DNA from: Sycobia sp. Sy_11 | Lineage: Eukaryota > Arthropoda > Insecta > Hymenoptera > Epichrysomallidae | DNA: 64,000 bases | Reading direction: 5' to 3' | NCBI GenBank assembly: GCA_018907035.1 | Contig: JACCIC010000063.1 | Location: 2,308,001 to 2,372,000 of the forward strand | Shown here: one piece after another, positions 9,871 to 21,596 of the stretch | Layout of the letters: each line of letters begins with the position of its first letter | How positions within the stretch are numbered: the first letter of the stretch is position 1 | Notes under the pieces: generated by a model | The model's database searches: none | What the model saw: only the letters and a program-made list of their open reading frames with translations | Told to the model about the DNA's origin: nothing | Position numbers and translations under genes: made by a program

Positions 9871-12119
9871 TTGTTCTATAATATATTGCTATGTCTGTAT
9901 ATGTACAATTAATATAACTATCAAACTTTCTTGAACCACCATTTTCAAGTTAGAATTGCTCGCAAAACTTTTAAACAAGAATCTGTTTTTACTAAAACTA
10001 GTTTTTTGAAATTTTGTCTGCTTACAATTGGTTTTTATATAGGTGTTCTCTCAAATGATTAAAAGCTTGTTACTTGTTCATTATTCCATATTTACTTTTG
10101 ATTCTGTGCTAATGGTTTCAATTTCTTCAAACACTAATATTAAGTTTTTCAACGACCGTGTTCATTTATTTTTTGTGTTTTAGAAAGTGGTTAAATCAGA
10201 ATTAAATATTAATCTCTTGAGAGCATGAAATGTATTTAAGACTTATAAAAAATAACATCTTTCTTGTTTTAAAACTCAAATATTCAATTTATACAAGTTA
10301 TAAAGTTGGGGAACAATTTCATATAAATTATATAATTCAGTTATTTTATATTTTTCATTTTAAGATTTCATTTTTTCTAGTCATGATAGTTGATTCTCTT
10401 TTTAATGGCTAGCAACTACTTTTCAACCAAATAAAAATCTTCAGACTTCTGCCGGTTCAACAATTTTAAACAAATCCCAATTCTACTAATTAAATAATAA
10501 GAAAAGTAAAAAAAAATATTAAAATCGTTTTTAAAATTCAATTATATGTAAAATTAGGTATCATTTTATGAAGTTTTGTTATTTTGACTGTTAGTAAATT
10601 AACAAGTAGCTTATTAAATGTGTCGAATATAAATTAGTTGCGTTCAAAAATCATCATTGCTCTTTTATTTGAATAATTTCTTTTGTTTCATTTGGAAAAA
10701 GAAAATATATTTATGAGATGTCATTTCAATATAGCCATGGATAATATATTTTTCCTATTTGATTACGGAATGAATCCTAGTGATACTATTACTAGAAAAT
10801 TCATTAGAAAAACTTCATTAACTTAAATATAGTATACTAAAATGAAGAAGTTTCGAGAAAGAATTTAAATATACGGTACTTGCATTACGTTATACTTTCA
10901 TAGAAATTAAGTTCAAAGAGATTGTCTTTCATTTCTTCTTCAGTTTTAAAATTTCGGTGTCGATGTGAATTCAATATTATTGTCACGCATCGGAGTCGTG
11001 AGAAAAAGCCGTGTACGATATTTCAATTAAGAAAGCTGACACAGGGTAGAAAAAGCCCAGCAAAGTACACTTAAATGCAAAAAGGTATAATAAATCTAGC
11101 AAAAGACTTATCGATAAATTCTCAAGAAAAATCAGAGAGACCTCTTTGCAATCCAGACCACGTCACTGCCTACTTTTATGCTTACGCGTGCGAATCCATA
11201 CAACAGTTCGTGTTGTCGTTGCAGCATTAATTCAATAATACACGTTATGCATGACACTATAAATTTCACGCTCCGTTGAGAGATGTGCATTTTTTTCTCT
11301 CGAAAAAACTGATTCCACTCACTGAAGGAGGAGGACGAAAGTGAGCGCAAGAAAGAGACAATTCTCTGTAGATTAACGGTCCCCGCGGCTCGACTTACAG
11401 AAACTCTAGAGTCGAACGGTTTGCGCTTATATCACATCGCGGGTGCATACGAGATCAGTTCGCTACCTGCCTACCACTGAATCTGAACTCGCTAGTGTTT
11501 TCCAGTAGCGCAATAAAAATTATGAGATTTACCCATACCTCACTCTTTTCATTCTTTTTACTGTTTTTATATAGTAAAGCCTAGTTTCCGAAAAATTTCT
11601 ACATTTATATCCAATATCTTTGTCGCTAACGCTATCCTGGATTTATCATTTCGAAATCTTAAATCACGATGGCTCGACTAATTATTCACACGGAAAAGTA
11701 AAGAAAAAAAGCGCGGTGTATAAGTCACAAGACGTGCCCCTTTCCACACTTTCGCTGATATTTTCCTTTCCCACGAGCACCAATCTGATGATATCATTAA
11801 GCGAAGCATGTGAGCTATAAATATATACACTGTTTAATATTTTAAAGTGCGAATAATGCTAAATATGTACGAAAATACATGGAAATTAATTGTAGTAGCG
11901 AAACCATAATAGTATACTTCTGAATGTTTCATCATCTATATATATACCAGCTGCACTAGGCTTCATTTTATCGACCGGTTGTTATCCAAAACTTTCCTTT
12001 TTTGTTGCTTTTCTTTTCTTTTAGTGCCAGATCTGTACAGCATTGCGACTTTTGGTAGACCTCCAGTTTATAGTGGAATCCGAACCGCTGTTTATTGCAC
12101 TATCTTTGGTTTTAATAAT
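9871..12119. other. AT-rich spacer without recognisable genes
   Basis: The stretch 10920-11480 is less AT-rich than its neighbours and holds an unrecognised minus-strand open frame (11132-11350). No protein motif, tRNA or repeat terminus was seen. A candidate core promoter is listed separately. Confidence 0.35.
11427..11465 (+). promoter_or_regulatory. Candidate insect core promoter (TATA-like plus initiator)
   Basis: A TTATATC box at 11427-11433 lies 29 bases before the A of a TCAGTT initiator at 11455-11460. That is the arthropod Inr consensus at canonical spacing. An AATAAAA lies downstream at about 11512. Such sequences arise by chance in AT-rich DNA, and no clear downstream gene is present. 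It could instead be part of an unrecognised LTR. Confidence 0.2.
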
Positions 12120-13035
12120 TGAATAGAGACTTTTTAACCATTGTATATGGCTGGTTATTTATTGCGTATGCGGTGTATAAATTTGCAGTTTTGTAAATCA
12201 GTGTATATTACTGGTTTACTTGTACAGGATTATATTAATAAATAATACAGAATAATGTCATTGTCAAATAAATAGATACAAATTCGTCAATTTCTATCTG
12301 CCAATTGTTCCCTACCTACCTATTTTCAGGTTCCTCTAAAGCTTTTGCTTCGAGCAGATATTCTAAAAATTCAATGGATTACTTGGTTTGGAGTAATTTT
12401 TTGGCAAACGATTCGAACGCTAAGTAGTTTTCGCAGCTCAAAAAAGCTTTCACATATATAGAGGTGCTATTTTGCCTTTACAACATGATTCTTATTTCCT
12501 GATTATTTAGGATAAACCTTCAGAACGCGTTCTGGTGTACCCGCATCCCCCACAAGAGCATGTATCGCTCTCTCTCTCTCTCTTTCTCTCTCAAATGAAA
12601 TCGAAGAAGATAAGTCCCGAAATGCCATACATGCCCCGTGAGAATTTGGATTAACCATTGCGGCTGTCTGATCCAGTCGACCCCAATGCTATTTCTGACA
12701 TTAGGTAAGTAAGCATATGTCAGTCTATCTTTTGACGAGTCATTCCAAATCTTTTGACATTCATCAAGATATCTTTCTGATATGTTTCGTACGGCACGAC
12801 GTTGGTCCTCAAGTGTTGTTGCATTTGCTATCTGCTCTACATCTGCATTCCAGCACGATGGGGAGTTTGCCCGCTATCACTGCTAAAGCATTAGTTGAGA
12901 TGGTTTTGTACGCACCGATGACTCTAATGAGTTTGTGTCTTTGAGTATTTGATAACATTCTTTTCTATTCCTATCTTATCAAATCATACCATCCTGCCGC
13001 TGCATATACAGCGATAGGTGTAATTGAAATAATAA
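12120..13035 (-). mobile_element. R1-clade non-LTR retrotransposon, 3' portion (copy 2)
   Basis: The minus-strand translation shows the end of the reverse transcriptase and the C-terminal domain: ITPIAVYAAAGW, then QRHKLIRVIGAYKTISTNAL and AVIAGKLPI, and further on WNDSSKDRLTYAYLPNV and QILTGHVWHFGTYLLRF. A degraded CCHC region comes next (TCSCGG...). These are R1-clade landmarks (GAYRTxS, GxPPI, LTGHGxFxxYLxRF). Stops and frameshifts are present. The 5' side is cut at 13035 by a palindromic element. The 3' untranslated region at 12120-12340 aligns with copy 1 at 1-230. Confidence 0.75.
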
Positions 13036-13809
13036 GGGCTATTGCAAATAGTTTTTGCGCTACGCGCCAGTATCCATCAGCCAATCAAGACGTACAGATC
13101 ACGGCCAGCACTTGTGGGTCTAGAAAAGGAGCAAGTAGGCGGAAATATTGACGAAGAAAAAAAATACGAAATGGTGGAATCTGTCGATGGGACGGCCCAA
13201 TTAATACACAGACCAATATCGCGGTTATAAAAACCAACCTTTGTTGACGCAAGCTCACTTCTTAATCCCTTTGCTTAGAACGAAACAGAAGAAAAATAAA
13301 ATGGTGGGATACGTCGAAGAGGGCCTGACTACTACGCATGTATCGCGGTTATAAAAATCGACCTTTTTATACCACTTCTAGAGACTTTAGCTTAGAACGT
13401 CTCTCTGTTCAATGATTGTTGACAAACGTACGCACATATGCCAGCTCCCATCATTTGTACACAAAGATTGGATAGAGAGACATTCTAAGCGAAAGTTTTA
13501 AGATGTTCTCTTAAAAAAGTCGATTTTTTATCGACATATCCCACCATTTTGTTTTTTTCTACTTCGTTTTAAGTGAAGGGATTGAGACGCGAGTTTGCGT
13601 CAACAAATGTTGGTTTTTATAATCGCGATATTGGTCTGTGTATTAGTTGGGCCATCCCATCGACAGATTCCACCATTTCGTATTTTTTTCTTCGTCAATA
13701 TTTCCGCCTACTTGCCCCTTTTCCAGACCCACAAGTGCTGGCCGTGATCTGTACGTCTTGATTGGCTGATGGATACTGGCGCGTAGTGCAAAAACTATTT
13801 GCAATAGCC
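13036..13809. mobile_element. Palindromic (foldback-type) element 1
   Basis: The left end starts GGCTATTGCAAATAGTTTTT and the right end is its reverse complement. The match continues through CAGCCAATCAAGACGTACAG and on towards the centre near 13430-13450, so nearly all 774 bp is one inverted repeat with arms of about 350-390 bp. The left arm holds an extra block of about 40 bp near 13316-13356. Each arm contains a partly duplicated subunit (CGCGGTTATAAAAA...CTTAGAACG). There is no coding capacity. No clear target-site duplication was seen (flanks AATAATAAG and AAAAATTG). This resembles non-autonomous foldback elements or long-TIR MITEs. Confidence 0.8.
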
Positions 13810-15633
13810 AAAAATTGATTCGAATTTATACATATTATTTCCTTCTCGATCCCATCGTCATACGTTGATCACTTATTTCGGAATGGATGCTTTTTAGAAC
13901 TTGAGTTAAAACCTGCCGAAATTCAGGGGAACTCATGACATAATTATTGATTTTTTTGAAAAATATTATTTGTATCAAAAAATTTTGAGGAGATCTGCAA
14001 CTTATGTTTGAAATATTTTAAAAATGTTTTCGTATATTTTTAATATATTATATTAAATATAAGACAGAAAATTTCCGCTCTCTCTGTCCAGTTACATAAA
14101 CTCATTTAGAGTCCTCGAAACTGTATTCATGTGCAGGCTTTAAACATAACTGATAGTCCAATGTCCTTCTAAAAAGAGCAAGGAAATAATCAGAAAAAAC
14201 AAGAAAAATATAAAAAACAGAAGAAGAATCAAGTTTGATTTATCACAGGGGTGGCATAAAACGATTACTTTTTCCTGAATTCATACTTTTCTGTGAGCAG
14301 CAAATGTAGAAAAAGAGAGAAAGAGAGGGAGAGAGGGACAGAAATAGAGAACGGGCATCGATGTTTAAGATGGAAAAAATCATTCACGCCACTGGAAGTT
14401 ATTTGAGTGCGATTTTATTTCCGATTCTGTCGTTACACCAGTGTAACGTTCTTGCCTGGCCTCTTTCGTCAGTTAAATGGTCGGTGCAAAAAAATCATAA
14501 AATAAGTTATAATTTGGCTCAGTCGACATCACTGCTGCTAAATGTTCTGTGTGATCACCGTACTTTCGCCCGATTGACTTTTACCCCACAGCAACGCCAA
14601 TGCTCATTCCAGTCCTCGCTTGGCCACTCATCCTTTTATTTCTCCATCCAGGCTTTAGGTATAATAATCTTTCCTTCGACATCTCTATAAGCTCTTCCAT
14701 TTTTCTTTATTTTTCTTTTCTATATCTGGCTCTGCTTCTTAAGTGAAGTAACGCATCTATTTACTGGGCTACTTTATATTTTGTTTTTTATTTGAGTTGC
14801 ACAGTTTCTGACAGCATCAATACTGAACATTTATAAATTACATGCACTTTAAGAACAATCATTTATATAATATTGAAACAATTTAAAAAATATTAGATAT
14901 ATTACGGAGCGCAATCACGCTCAGTACACGAACACGGTGATAAATTGAAGGCAAAAGCGTATTTACACGTTCAAAGAAAAATTGTTGTAATATTAATAAC
15001 ATAAAAATGTCTAATTTAGTACATAAAACACAAATATAATGCGTATCCTGTAATAATATGTAATAATTTGAAATGATTCTAATATATATTAAATAACAGA
15101 AAAAAACAAGAAACAGTGCAATTTCAATAAATTCTTTTATTCAATAAATTATATCTCAATTTCAATATACTAAAAGCTGACGAAACTGATTTGATATAAG
15201 AAATGACTCGATTCAACAAATTTCTTATTTACATACTAATGGTTTAATAAATACTCTGAGATCTGTAAAAGATAAATCCTATACTTTTCGTGGACTATAA
15301 AATTATAAAAATAACTAATACATAATATTTTTCACTAACCTTTCAAAATTGTACATTTTTATTTAAAGTGGTTACTAATTTTGTATGTTGTTTTAGACAT
15401 TTCTGCGACACAGATTTATAAATCTAACTTATTGTGATTTATAATTTCATTATAGTATTATTATTATTTTAAAAACAAATAATATGCATATTTGCTTGAA
15501 TAATAATGAATGATACAAACTTGTTACTACTCTCTAAATTTATTAAATATAATGATCATTCGTTTGCTCTGTCGATAAAGTTATGAATTTGTTTGTGCAA
15601 CCAAAAAGTATAATGAATAAATAAATATATTAT
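13810..15633. other. AT-rich spacer
   Basis: There are purine-rich tracts at 14310-14350. The 109-codon open frame at 14361-14690 (+) has no domain I recognise and could be chance. No RNA gene was seen. Confidence 0.35.
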
Positions 15634-15787
15634 AAATTAATAAATTTTTTTTATTGGTCTTACAGTCCAATCAATTCAATCTAAAAATAAAATAAAATTA
15701 AAAATAAAAAATAAAAATAAAAATAAATAAAAAATAAAATAAAAATTAAAAATAAAAATTAAATTAAAAATTAAATTAAAATTATAA
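15634..15787. repeat. Left inverted terminal copy of PLE copy 1
   Basis: AAATTAATAAATTTTTTTTA, then TTGGTCTTACAGTCCAATC and an A-rich tract. It is the reverse complement of 16737-16903. Confidence 0.8.
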
Positions 15788-15918
15788 TGACAGTCAGACT
15801 GTCCTTGTTTACATTCACCCCCGTAGACTAATCTGAAAATAAAATATTAGCTGAAAAAATTCTTTGTTAGTAAAGTGCAGTCTGACTGTCCCCAACACCC
15901 TTACCTAATTGAAGACTT

Positions 15919-15955
15919 GTCCAACGTTTCGAGCTCGCTACGGCTCCTCATCAGG
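15919..15955 (-). ncRNA. Hammerhead-like motif, PLE copy 1
   Basis: The minus strand reads CTGATGAG, stem GAGC, loop CGTAGCGA, stem GCTC, then GAAAC and GTTGGAC. CTGATGA and GAAA are the two conserved strands of the hammerhead core, joined by a 4-bp helix II. Hammerhead ribozymes are established components of PLE terminal repeats. Flanking helices I and III pair poorly in my inspection, so a degenerate or dimeric form is possible. Confidence 0.5.
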
Positions 15956-16059
15956 GACTAATCTAAACCTTATATTCTAATCTATATATACCCATCCCCA
16001 CCACCAAATTTAGTAAATTAAATATAAATTCCCCCTATAGACAAATTGTCCAAAACCAA

Positions 16060-16698
16060 TCAATTTAATAAGGAATGATAAACACTGTCCAATCTACCAG
16101 ACTCTAACATTAAATTCACATTATTTCGATTCCTGGAAATGTGAATACTTTCAAGACTCTCCCGTTTATACTTATTGTTAATACCATGTTCCAAAATATC
16201 CACATTTACAAAATCAAAAGAATGTAAAAACTTTAAACAATGCTCTTTTAAACCAGAAGTAATATGTGAGCTACGTAAACTATATTTATGCTCATAAATT
16301 CTCTTTTTTAAATATCCACCTGTTTGTCTAATATAGTATTTATCACAATCCATGCAATTAATCTTGTAAACAACTCCTGATTTTAAGCATAAATCATCCT
16401 TATCTTTGCAATGATTAAACAATCTACTCAAATTATTGCTATTTTTAAAGAAAATTTGAATGTTATATTTCCGAAAATTTCTTTTTATTCTTTCAGACAA
16501 TCCTCGAACATATGGCAAGACAATAATTTTGCCTCCGACATTAACATCAATTCCTGTACTATGTCTATTTTCAGTATTATAAATGTCAAACAATCTCTCA
16601 GCAATTAATCTATTAATAAATTGAATTGGATAACCATTATTAATGAAAGTCTCTCTTACTATCTGTAAATTATTTTGTCTCAAATCTTTATGTGACAA
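16060..16698 (-). CDS. PLE C-terminal region with GIY-YIG endonuclease (5'-truncated)
   Basis: An open reading frame of 212 residues is equivalent to the linker and endonuclease of a Penelope-like protein. The endonuclease core reads VVYKINCMDCDKYYIRQTG, with the characteristic C-x2-C insertion between the GVVY and YIG strands, followed by YLKKRIYEHKYSL. Copy 2 reads YYIGQTGR at this point. Copy 1 has Arg in place of the YIG glycine and Gly in place of the next Arg, which probably inactivates it. The frame is open at its 5' side only because the element is truncated there. The ATG is therefore not a natural start. Confidence 0.8.
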   Translation of the reverse strand: MSHKDLRQNNLQIVRETFINNGYPIQFINRLIAERLFDIYNTENRHSTGIDVNVGGKIIVLPYVRGLSERIKRNFRKYNIQIFFKNSNNLSRLFNHCKDKDDLCLKSGVVYKINCMDCDKYYIRQTGGYLKKRIYEHKYSLRSSHITSGLKEHCLKFLHSFDFVNVDILEHGINNKYKRESLESIHISRNRNNVNLMLESGRLDSVYHSLLN

Positions 16699-16736
16699 TT
16701 TAATTGCTCTGTCAATGACACCTTTTAATTATAATT

Positions 16737-16903
16737 TTATTATAATTTTAATTTAATTTTTAATTTAATTTTTATTTTTAATTTTTATTTTATTTTTTAT
16801 TTATTTTTATTTATATTTTTTATTTTTATTTTTAATTTTATTTTATTTTTAGATTGAATTGATTGGACTGTAAGACCAATAAAAAAAAAATATTTATTAA
16901 TTT
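16737..16903. repeat. Right inverted terminal copy of PLE copy 1
   Basis: A T-rich tract ends TTGAATTGATTGGACTGTAA then GACCAATAAAAA. It is the reverse complement of 15634-15787 and matches the 3' end of PLE copy 2 near 60585-60632 in direct orientation. Confidence 0.8.
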
Positions 16904-17392
16904 GTATATGGGCAGTCGACAAAAGTACAATTCAATTGTTTTAAAATATATTATAAATTAACAATATATTGCAGCACGATATAGCGATTAATTTCTAAAA
17001 TTATAAATTTAATATATAGATTATCAATTTATAAATAGTCAAGTGTGCGTTAATTATATAATGAATTACATTTATTTATTTTTACAAATTCCGCTGATAA
17101 AAAAATAAAATAACATAACATAAAATAAAATAAAAGTTGAGGTATTAAATGCTTGGCAAAAATTTATATGTAAAATAAGAAAAAATATAGTATTCATTTG
17201 CTTATATATTAAAAACACTGTGTCAGAAGTGTTACTATTTGATTATTTAGTGATGTAAAATTTTTCTTGTATAATTTGATTCAAAGTTGCAGAAACAAAC
17301 ATAAGTTTATGATGTAGATGCACAAGAAACTTAAAAAAGCAATTCGTAATATGCAACTGTTTCGTCGCAGGTTAAGAAACCGGTCGTTTCCT
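16904..17392. other. AT-rich spacer
   Basis: No gene or repeat was recognised. Confidence 0.35.
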
Positions 17393-17792
17393 TTACTCTG
17401 GCAGGTACTCGGCAAGGGCAGTGTGTATTAGTTCAACCTTTGGAGGCATAATCTTGATTTCGATCCTCCTCTGGAATCGCAAAGATAGCAGCGAAGCTGT
17501 CGAATGGATAACGACGTCTAAGTATTGACAGTGCGTGTATCGCCTATTTTCTATAGCGGCTGAAAGGTGTGTGCGCTGGGCTCGTTTGATCCATTCGTCG
17601 CTCCATCGGTAGATTGGCCGGCTACCAAACGTGTATAAGTAGCTCGTATTTGTTGAAAATTTCCTAATTGTGTTAATCGGGAAAATAAAATATTTAAACA
17701 AGTTCTAAGGAAGCCCTTTTTATCTCTATTCTTTATTGTTCTTGGAGTTTGTTGAATTAGCAAAGGTACAATTCCACCAATAGGCGGTTACA
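17393..17792 (-). mobile_element. Possible LTR and leader of an unidentified LTR element
   Basis: Read on the minus strand, the region starts TGTAACCGCC (17792-17783), contains an AATAAAG polyadenylation-type signal about 55 bases in, and runs into a GC-richer stretch with an ATG followed by CCTCCAAAGGTTGAACTAA. TGTAACCG-type starts are common in insect LTR elements. No second LTR, primer site or polyprotein follows. An alternative is a unique host sequence. Confidence 0.3.
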
Positions 17793-18509
17793 CAATAATA
17801 AAATAAAATAAAATTAAAAATTCTCGCGTCGTATCACAATAGAAAATGGCTACGATTCGCGAAACAAAAATGATACGTCGTGCGATAATAGCGTCAAACA
17901 AATTTTAATGGAAACGTGTACAATCGATCGCGGTTAGCTAATGAAGTTATACAATTAAATACTATTAATTAGTTAATTTTGTAGAGTCGACAGGGAAAAT
18001 GAAAAAGGCGAGGAAAAAATAATGTTGTGGATAAGGAATTCGATTTGAAGGAAATCGAGAGTGGCAAATGGGAGGTCTGCTCAGGAACGGAGAAAGAAGT
18101 CGACTGAAGAAGATACGCGGAGCTCTCGTGCGAGTAGCTGACTTCTTGAGACGCTTGCTCTGATTAGTCGAGTATTCGTCTCACTTACACAGTAGTCAAA
18201 TAGTTGACGGTCGCTGTCGCGTTCGACATATATTCAAAATATACATTCTTTTATATACTCTTAACGCAACGTATGATATGTTGATCGGAGATCGCAACTG
18301 AATTTCTGATTTTATTTACTTGTTACCTATTTGTTCTAACGAATAATTTAGCCAATAATTGCGTTCTTCTCAGAAGCGCCTCGGTAAACATCGTCTAATC
18401 GCTCCAATCTACAATATTTACATTTATTTAGCGCAATTCTCATTTCCAATAACATATAAAATTAAAATCTACGCAAATTCACAAATCGCAATATAACTTT
18501 TATTTCGAT
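17793..18509. other. Spacer, moderately GC-richer at 18050-18230
   Basis: No recognisable gene. The stretch 18060-18230 is more balanced in composition and could be unique host DNA or part of an LTR. Confidence 0.3.
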
Positions 18510-19065
18510 AAAATTTGAGAAAAAAAGTCAGATTTTTGGCGTATGATATAACACGACATTCTTTTGATCCCACCATATGCAGAACATGACCTTATTTACG
18601 TAAATATTTCGTTTCAGCGTCAATTGAGCGAGCTATCCAGGCTTTGTATACGATTTTCTGTGTTTAGGGATATCGCAATAAATCCATTTTTTATCACCAG
18701 CAATAATACGATGCAAAAATGATTTATTTTTATACTGCTGCAGCAACATTTGGGACACGCAAAATCGACGTTCGACGTCTCTCGGCTTCAATTCATACGG
18801 CATCCAGTTTCCAACTTTTTGAATGAATCCCAATGCTCTTAGGCGCAGGGAAATAACTTGATGGGTAATATCCAATGATGGAGAAAGTTCTTCTTAAATC
18901 TGACACGAATACTCACCCAGCAAAGCGTCTAATTCCTCGTTTTTAAAACTATTCGGCTTGCCGGAGCGATCCTTGTCTTCAACGTTAAAATCACCACTTT
19001 TGAATCGTCGAACCAGTCATGGCACGTCGATTTATCAATACCTTCCGCCCCATAAGTTTCTAAAA
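18510..19065 (-). pseudogene. mariner transposase fragment, lineage D
   Basis: Minus-strand frames give RRFKSGDFNVEDKDRSGKP (N-terminal DNA-binding region), then a second HTH-like part with ISLRLRALGFIQKVGNWMPYEL (the family's WVPHEL, here WMPYEL), KPRDVERRFCVSQMLLQQY, and the first catalytic region AGDKKWIYCDIPKHRKSY with GDE changed to GDK. The frame stops at 18633, and shortly after 18600 only GHVLHMVGSK remains. The second and third Asp regions are missing. It resembles the intact mariners at 45.2 and 61.4 kb but is clearly diverged. Confidence 0.8.
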
Positions 19066-21448
19066 TGAAACTAGTCCTCAACCGCACTTATCCTCATTAA
19101 AGAACAGAAGCAGCGCTTCCTGCAAATGATGTTTATTTGTCTGGAATCTTGCCATAATTTGCTCAATAAAATAAATGACATGGATGAAATGCTCCAATAT
19201 AATGCTGCAAAGTTTTAGACAGATACACAACTTATAAATATAGTACATGAGGTCTAAGATTTCTCCCCAGGATCCATTGGTGAAGTTATCTTTTGACAAG
19301 CGCTGGAAACTTACTTGTACGCCCAATAATATCAAACGGGAGGAATATTGTGAGAATACAGAATTGATTCTTTTTATATTCATAAGTATTTATATTAAGA
19401 ACAATAAATTTTATTAAATCTAGTTGTACTGAAAATAATTTTCATTGTAATAGCAATGGCAATAACAGGTCAAGTTAACGAAGAAGAGCAATAGAAAAAA
19501 TAAAAGTTGTAACCATGTATAAAAAGCTTTATGTATATATTAAATATCATAATATACGAAATCTGAAAATTAATTTGTAGAAATGAGGAAAGGCGAAGCG
19601 ACTGCTACAAAAACTGAAAGAATTCGGTCAAAATGTTCAAATTTTAAACTAACAAGAGTACTTCTAATAAATATTCTTACTTAACTGGCTAATACGCACA
19701 CACATGCACCATGTTTACGCACGCTGACCGAAGACCCATTGGGTCTCGTATAATTTCATTGTATAATTTCATTATACAATTTATTTAATACACTTTTTTT
19801 TATAAATTTAAGGCATGATAATCTTTCCTAAGAACATTATGAATCAAATAATAATAATTACAAATGGATCAAATCTAGTTGTTTCATTGGCTAAAATTTA
19901 CTACAATATCTCATTTTTACTAGCTTATTTTCAAATATTTATTTATAGTTAATTTATTAAAAAAAATAGTATTTTTTCTTTAAATTTTTATCTTCTCTAA
20001 TAGCTGCATATTATAAAAAATGTTCATTCATTTACACAATTATTTTCATTAGAAATTTTACATAAACCGTTTTACTCGACAACCAATTCCACCTCAGGTC
20101 CCCCTATATTGTAGGATCTATAGCATCTGCTACAACATTATTAGCTGATGTTTAATAGCAGTTTTTTCTGTACAATATTTTGAATAAGTGAAAGACCATT
20201 TTAATAAGTACATTTCATTGTCTTCAATTTTCTATTTCACAAAATAAAATTACAAAAAATGACAGAATAAAAGTAAATAAGAATGCGAAATAATAGCATG
20301 GAGAGAGTATATCATTTTTACTTGAAAGGAAAAATATTTATAAAATTATGTCTTAGCAAGTAAGTAGCATATTCTCTGATAATGTCAGATGCAATCATAA
20401 ACCATTTTTGTAATTTTTTATTGTGTTTAGATTAAAACCATAAAAAACTTATATAATAATATAAAAATTATGGTATAAGGCAACAATGATTAGTTTGTAA
20501 AAAAGTGTTTTAAAGCAAATTTTTAGATCTGACTAAAATAAATTTTTATATTCTATATGCTTTTGCTTTAGAAATCTCATTTTATGATTAAATTGTCAAA
20601 TTAGTAAGCGCTTGTACCCCGCTTTACGCTGTATCATCTGAACGAGGAGATAGATAGATCGCTTAGATATAGACTAGACTTGAGCCAATCAGAAGCTCAA
20701 AACGCTCATCATTCATATCGTTTTTTTCGATAATTATTCGTTTTAAAATAAAAATCGATAAGATATAAAAAAATTTTTTGAATAAGGTCTACAACATTTG
20801 TTTGTAAAAGTTTGTTCGAAACTCAAAATTTTCCCGTACACAATGGTTTCATTAATTTTTTTATCAATTTAATTTTATAATCTCAACAATTTAATTTATT
20901 AAATTGTTTTTTTAACATTTAATTTATTAAATTGTTTTTTTAACATTTAAGTTTAGAATTAAATTCTTTATTTCAGCTCATTAATTTAGTCCATTATATT
21001 CGTAATCAACATTTGGAAATCCTTACATATGATTTTTTTATAACTGTCATTCGATTTTTTTCGATTATATGCCATTTTTTATATTAAGATAATCAGTCGA
21101 CGTATCATCCTGATGGTTAAAACAGTAAAATGAACATTAAAAACAGTTTTATACATTTCGATAAAGGAAGGAGTTATGTACTACTCTAAATGTAGCTAAA
21201 CAATATACAAAAAAACTAGTTCCTCCCGTCTCGGCCTCCCCTGAGACAATAATATAAGTGATTTATTAAACAATTCAATAATACATACGTGAAAAATAGA
21301 CTATTATAAATCTATATTTAATCTCTTTCGTCTCATTCGAACAGAAAGAGAAAAGGTACTATTTCGCAGTTATTTTTTTGCTTCAAATTCAGAAGACATC
21401 ATTAACTAAATATTTGCGATATTTAATTTCGAATGCGAAAATATACCA

Positions 21449-21450
<2 letters not shown>
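19066..21450. other. AT-rich spacer
   Basis: No genes were recognised. At about 20690 the sequence GAGCCAATCAGAAGCTC recalls the GAGCCAATC motif of the palindromic elements and could be a relic. A short direct duplication (AATTTATTAAATTGTTTTTT, twice) occurs at about 20890-20945. Confidence 0.35.
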
Positions 21451-21493
<43 letters not shown>

Positions 21494-21518
21494 ATATATA
21501 TATATATATATATATATT
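21451..21518. repeat. (AT)n microsatellite
   Basis: AT dinucleotide run with one CT interruption. Confidence 0.95.
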
Positions 21519-21596
21519 ACCTTTCATAAAACTTCTGCAGGGAAATATTGCACTTTTTTGTTCGAACGTTAGAAAAAGATATCTAGGTATTTAAGG

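Larger units (their letters stand above)
15634..16903 (-). mobile_element. Penelope-like element, copy 1, with inverted terminal copies
   Basis: A minus-strand GIY-YIG ORF (16060-16698) is followed on its 3' side by a ribozyme-like motif, two 15-nt palindrome copies, a T-rich tract and a terminus ending at 15634 (minus-strand reading TTGAATTGATTGGACTGTAA then GACCAATAAAAA). On the 5' side, from about 16737 to 16903, the same T-rich terminus appears again in inverted orientation. The unit is therefore bounded by inverted repeats of roughly 150 bp. The reverse transcriptase is missing because of 5' truncation just upstream of the endonuclease. Tandem, partial and inverted copies are known behaviour of Penelope elements. 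Confidence 0.85.

Noticed and set aside
14361..14690. 109-codon plus-strand ORF as a host gene
   Set aside because: No domain, signal peptide or splice context could be supported. It is kept only as a note in the spacer entry.
15911..15960. Fully formed type I hammerhead ribozyme
   Set aside because: The core strands and helix II are convincing, but helices I and III do not pair clearly, so it is listed only as hammerhead-like.
21378..21572. ORF with Tyr-Ile repeats
   Set aside because: The frame simply runs through an (AT)n microsatellite.
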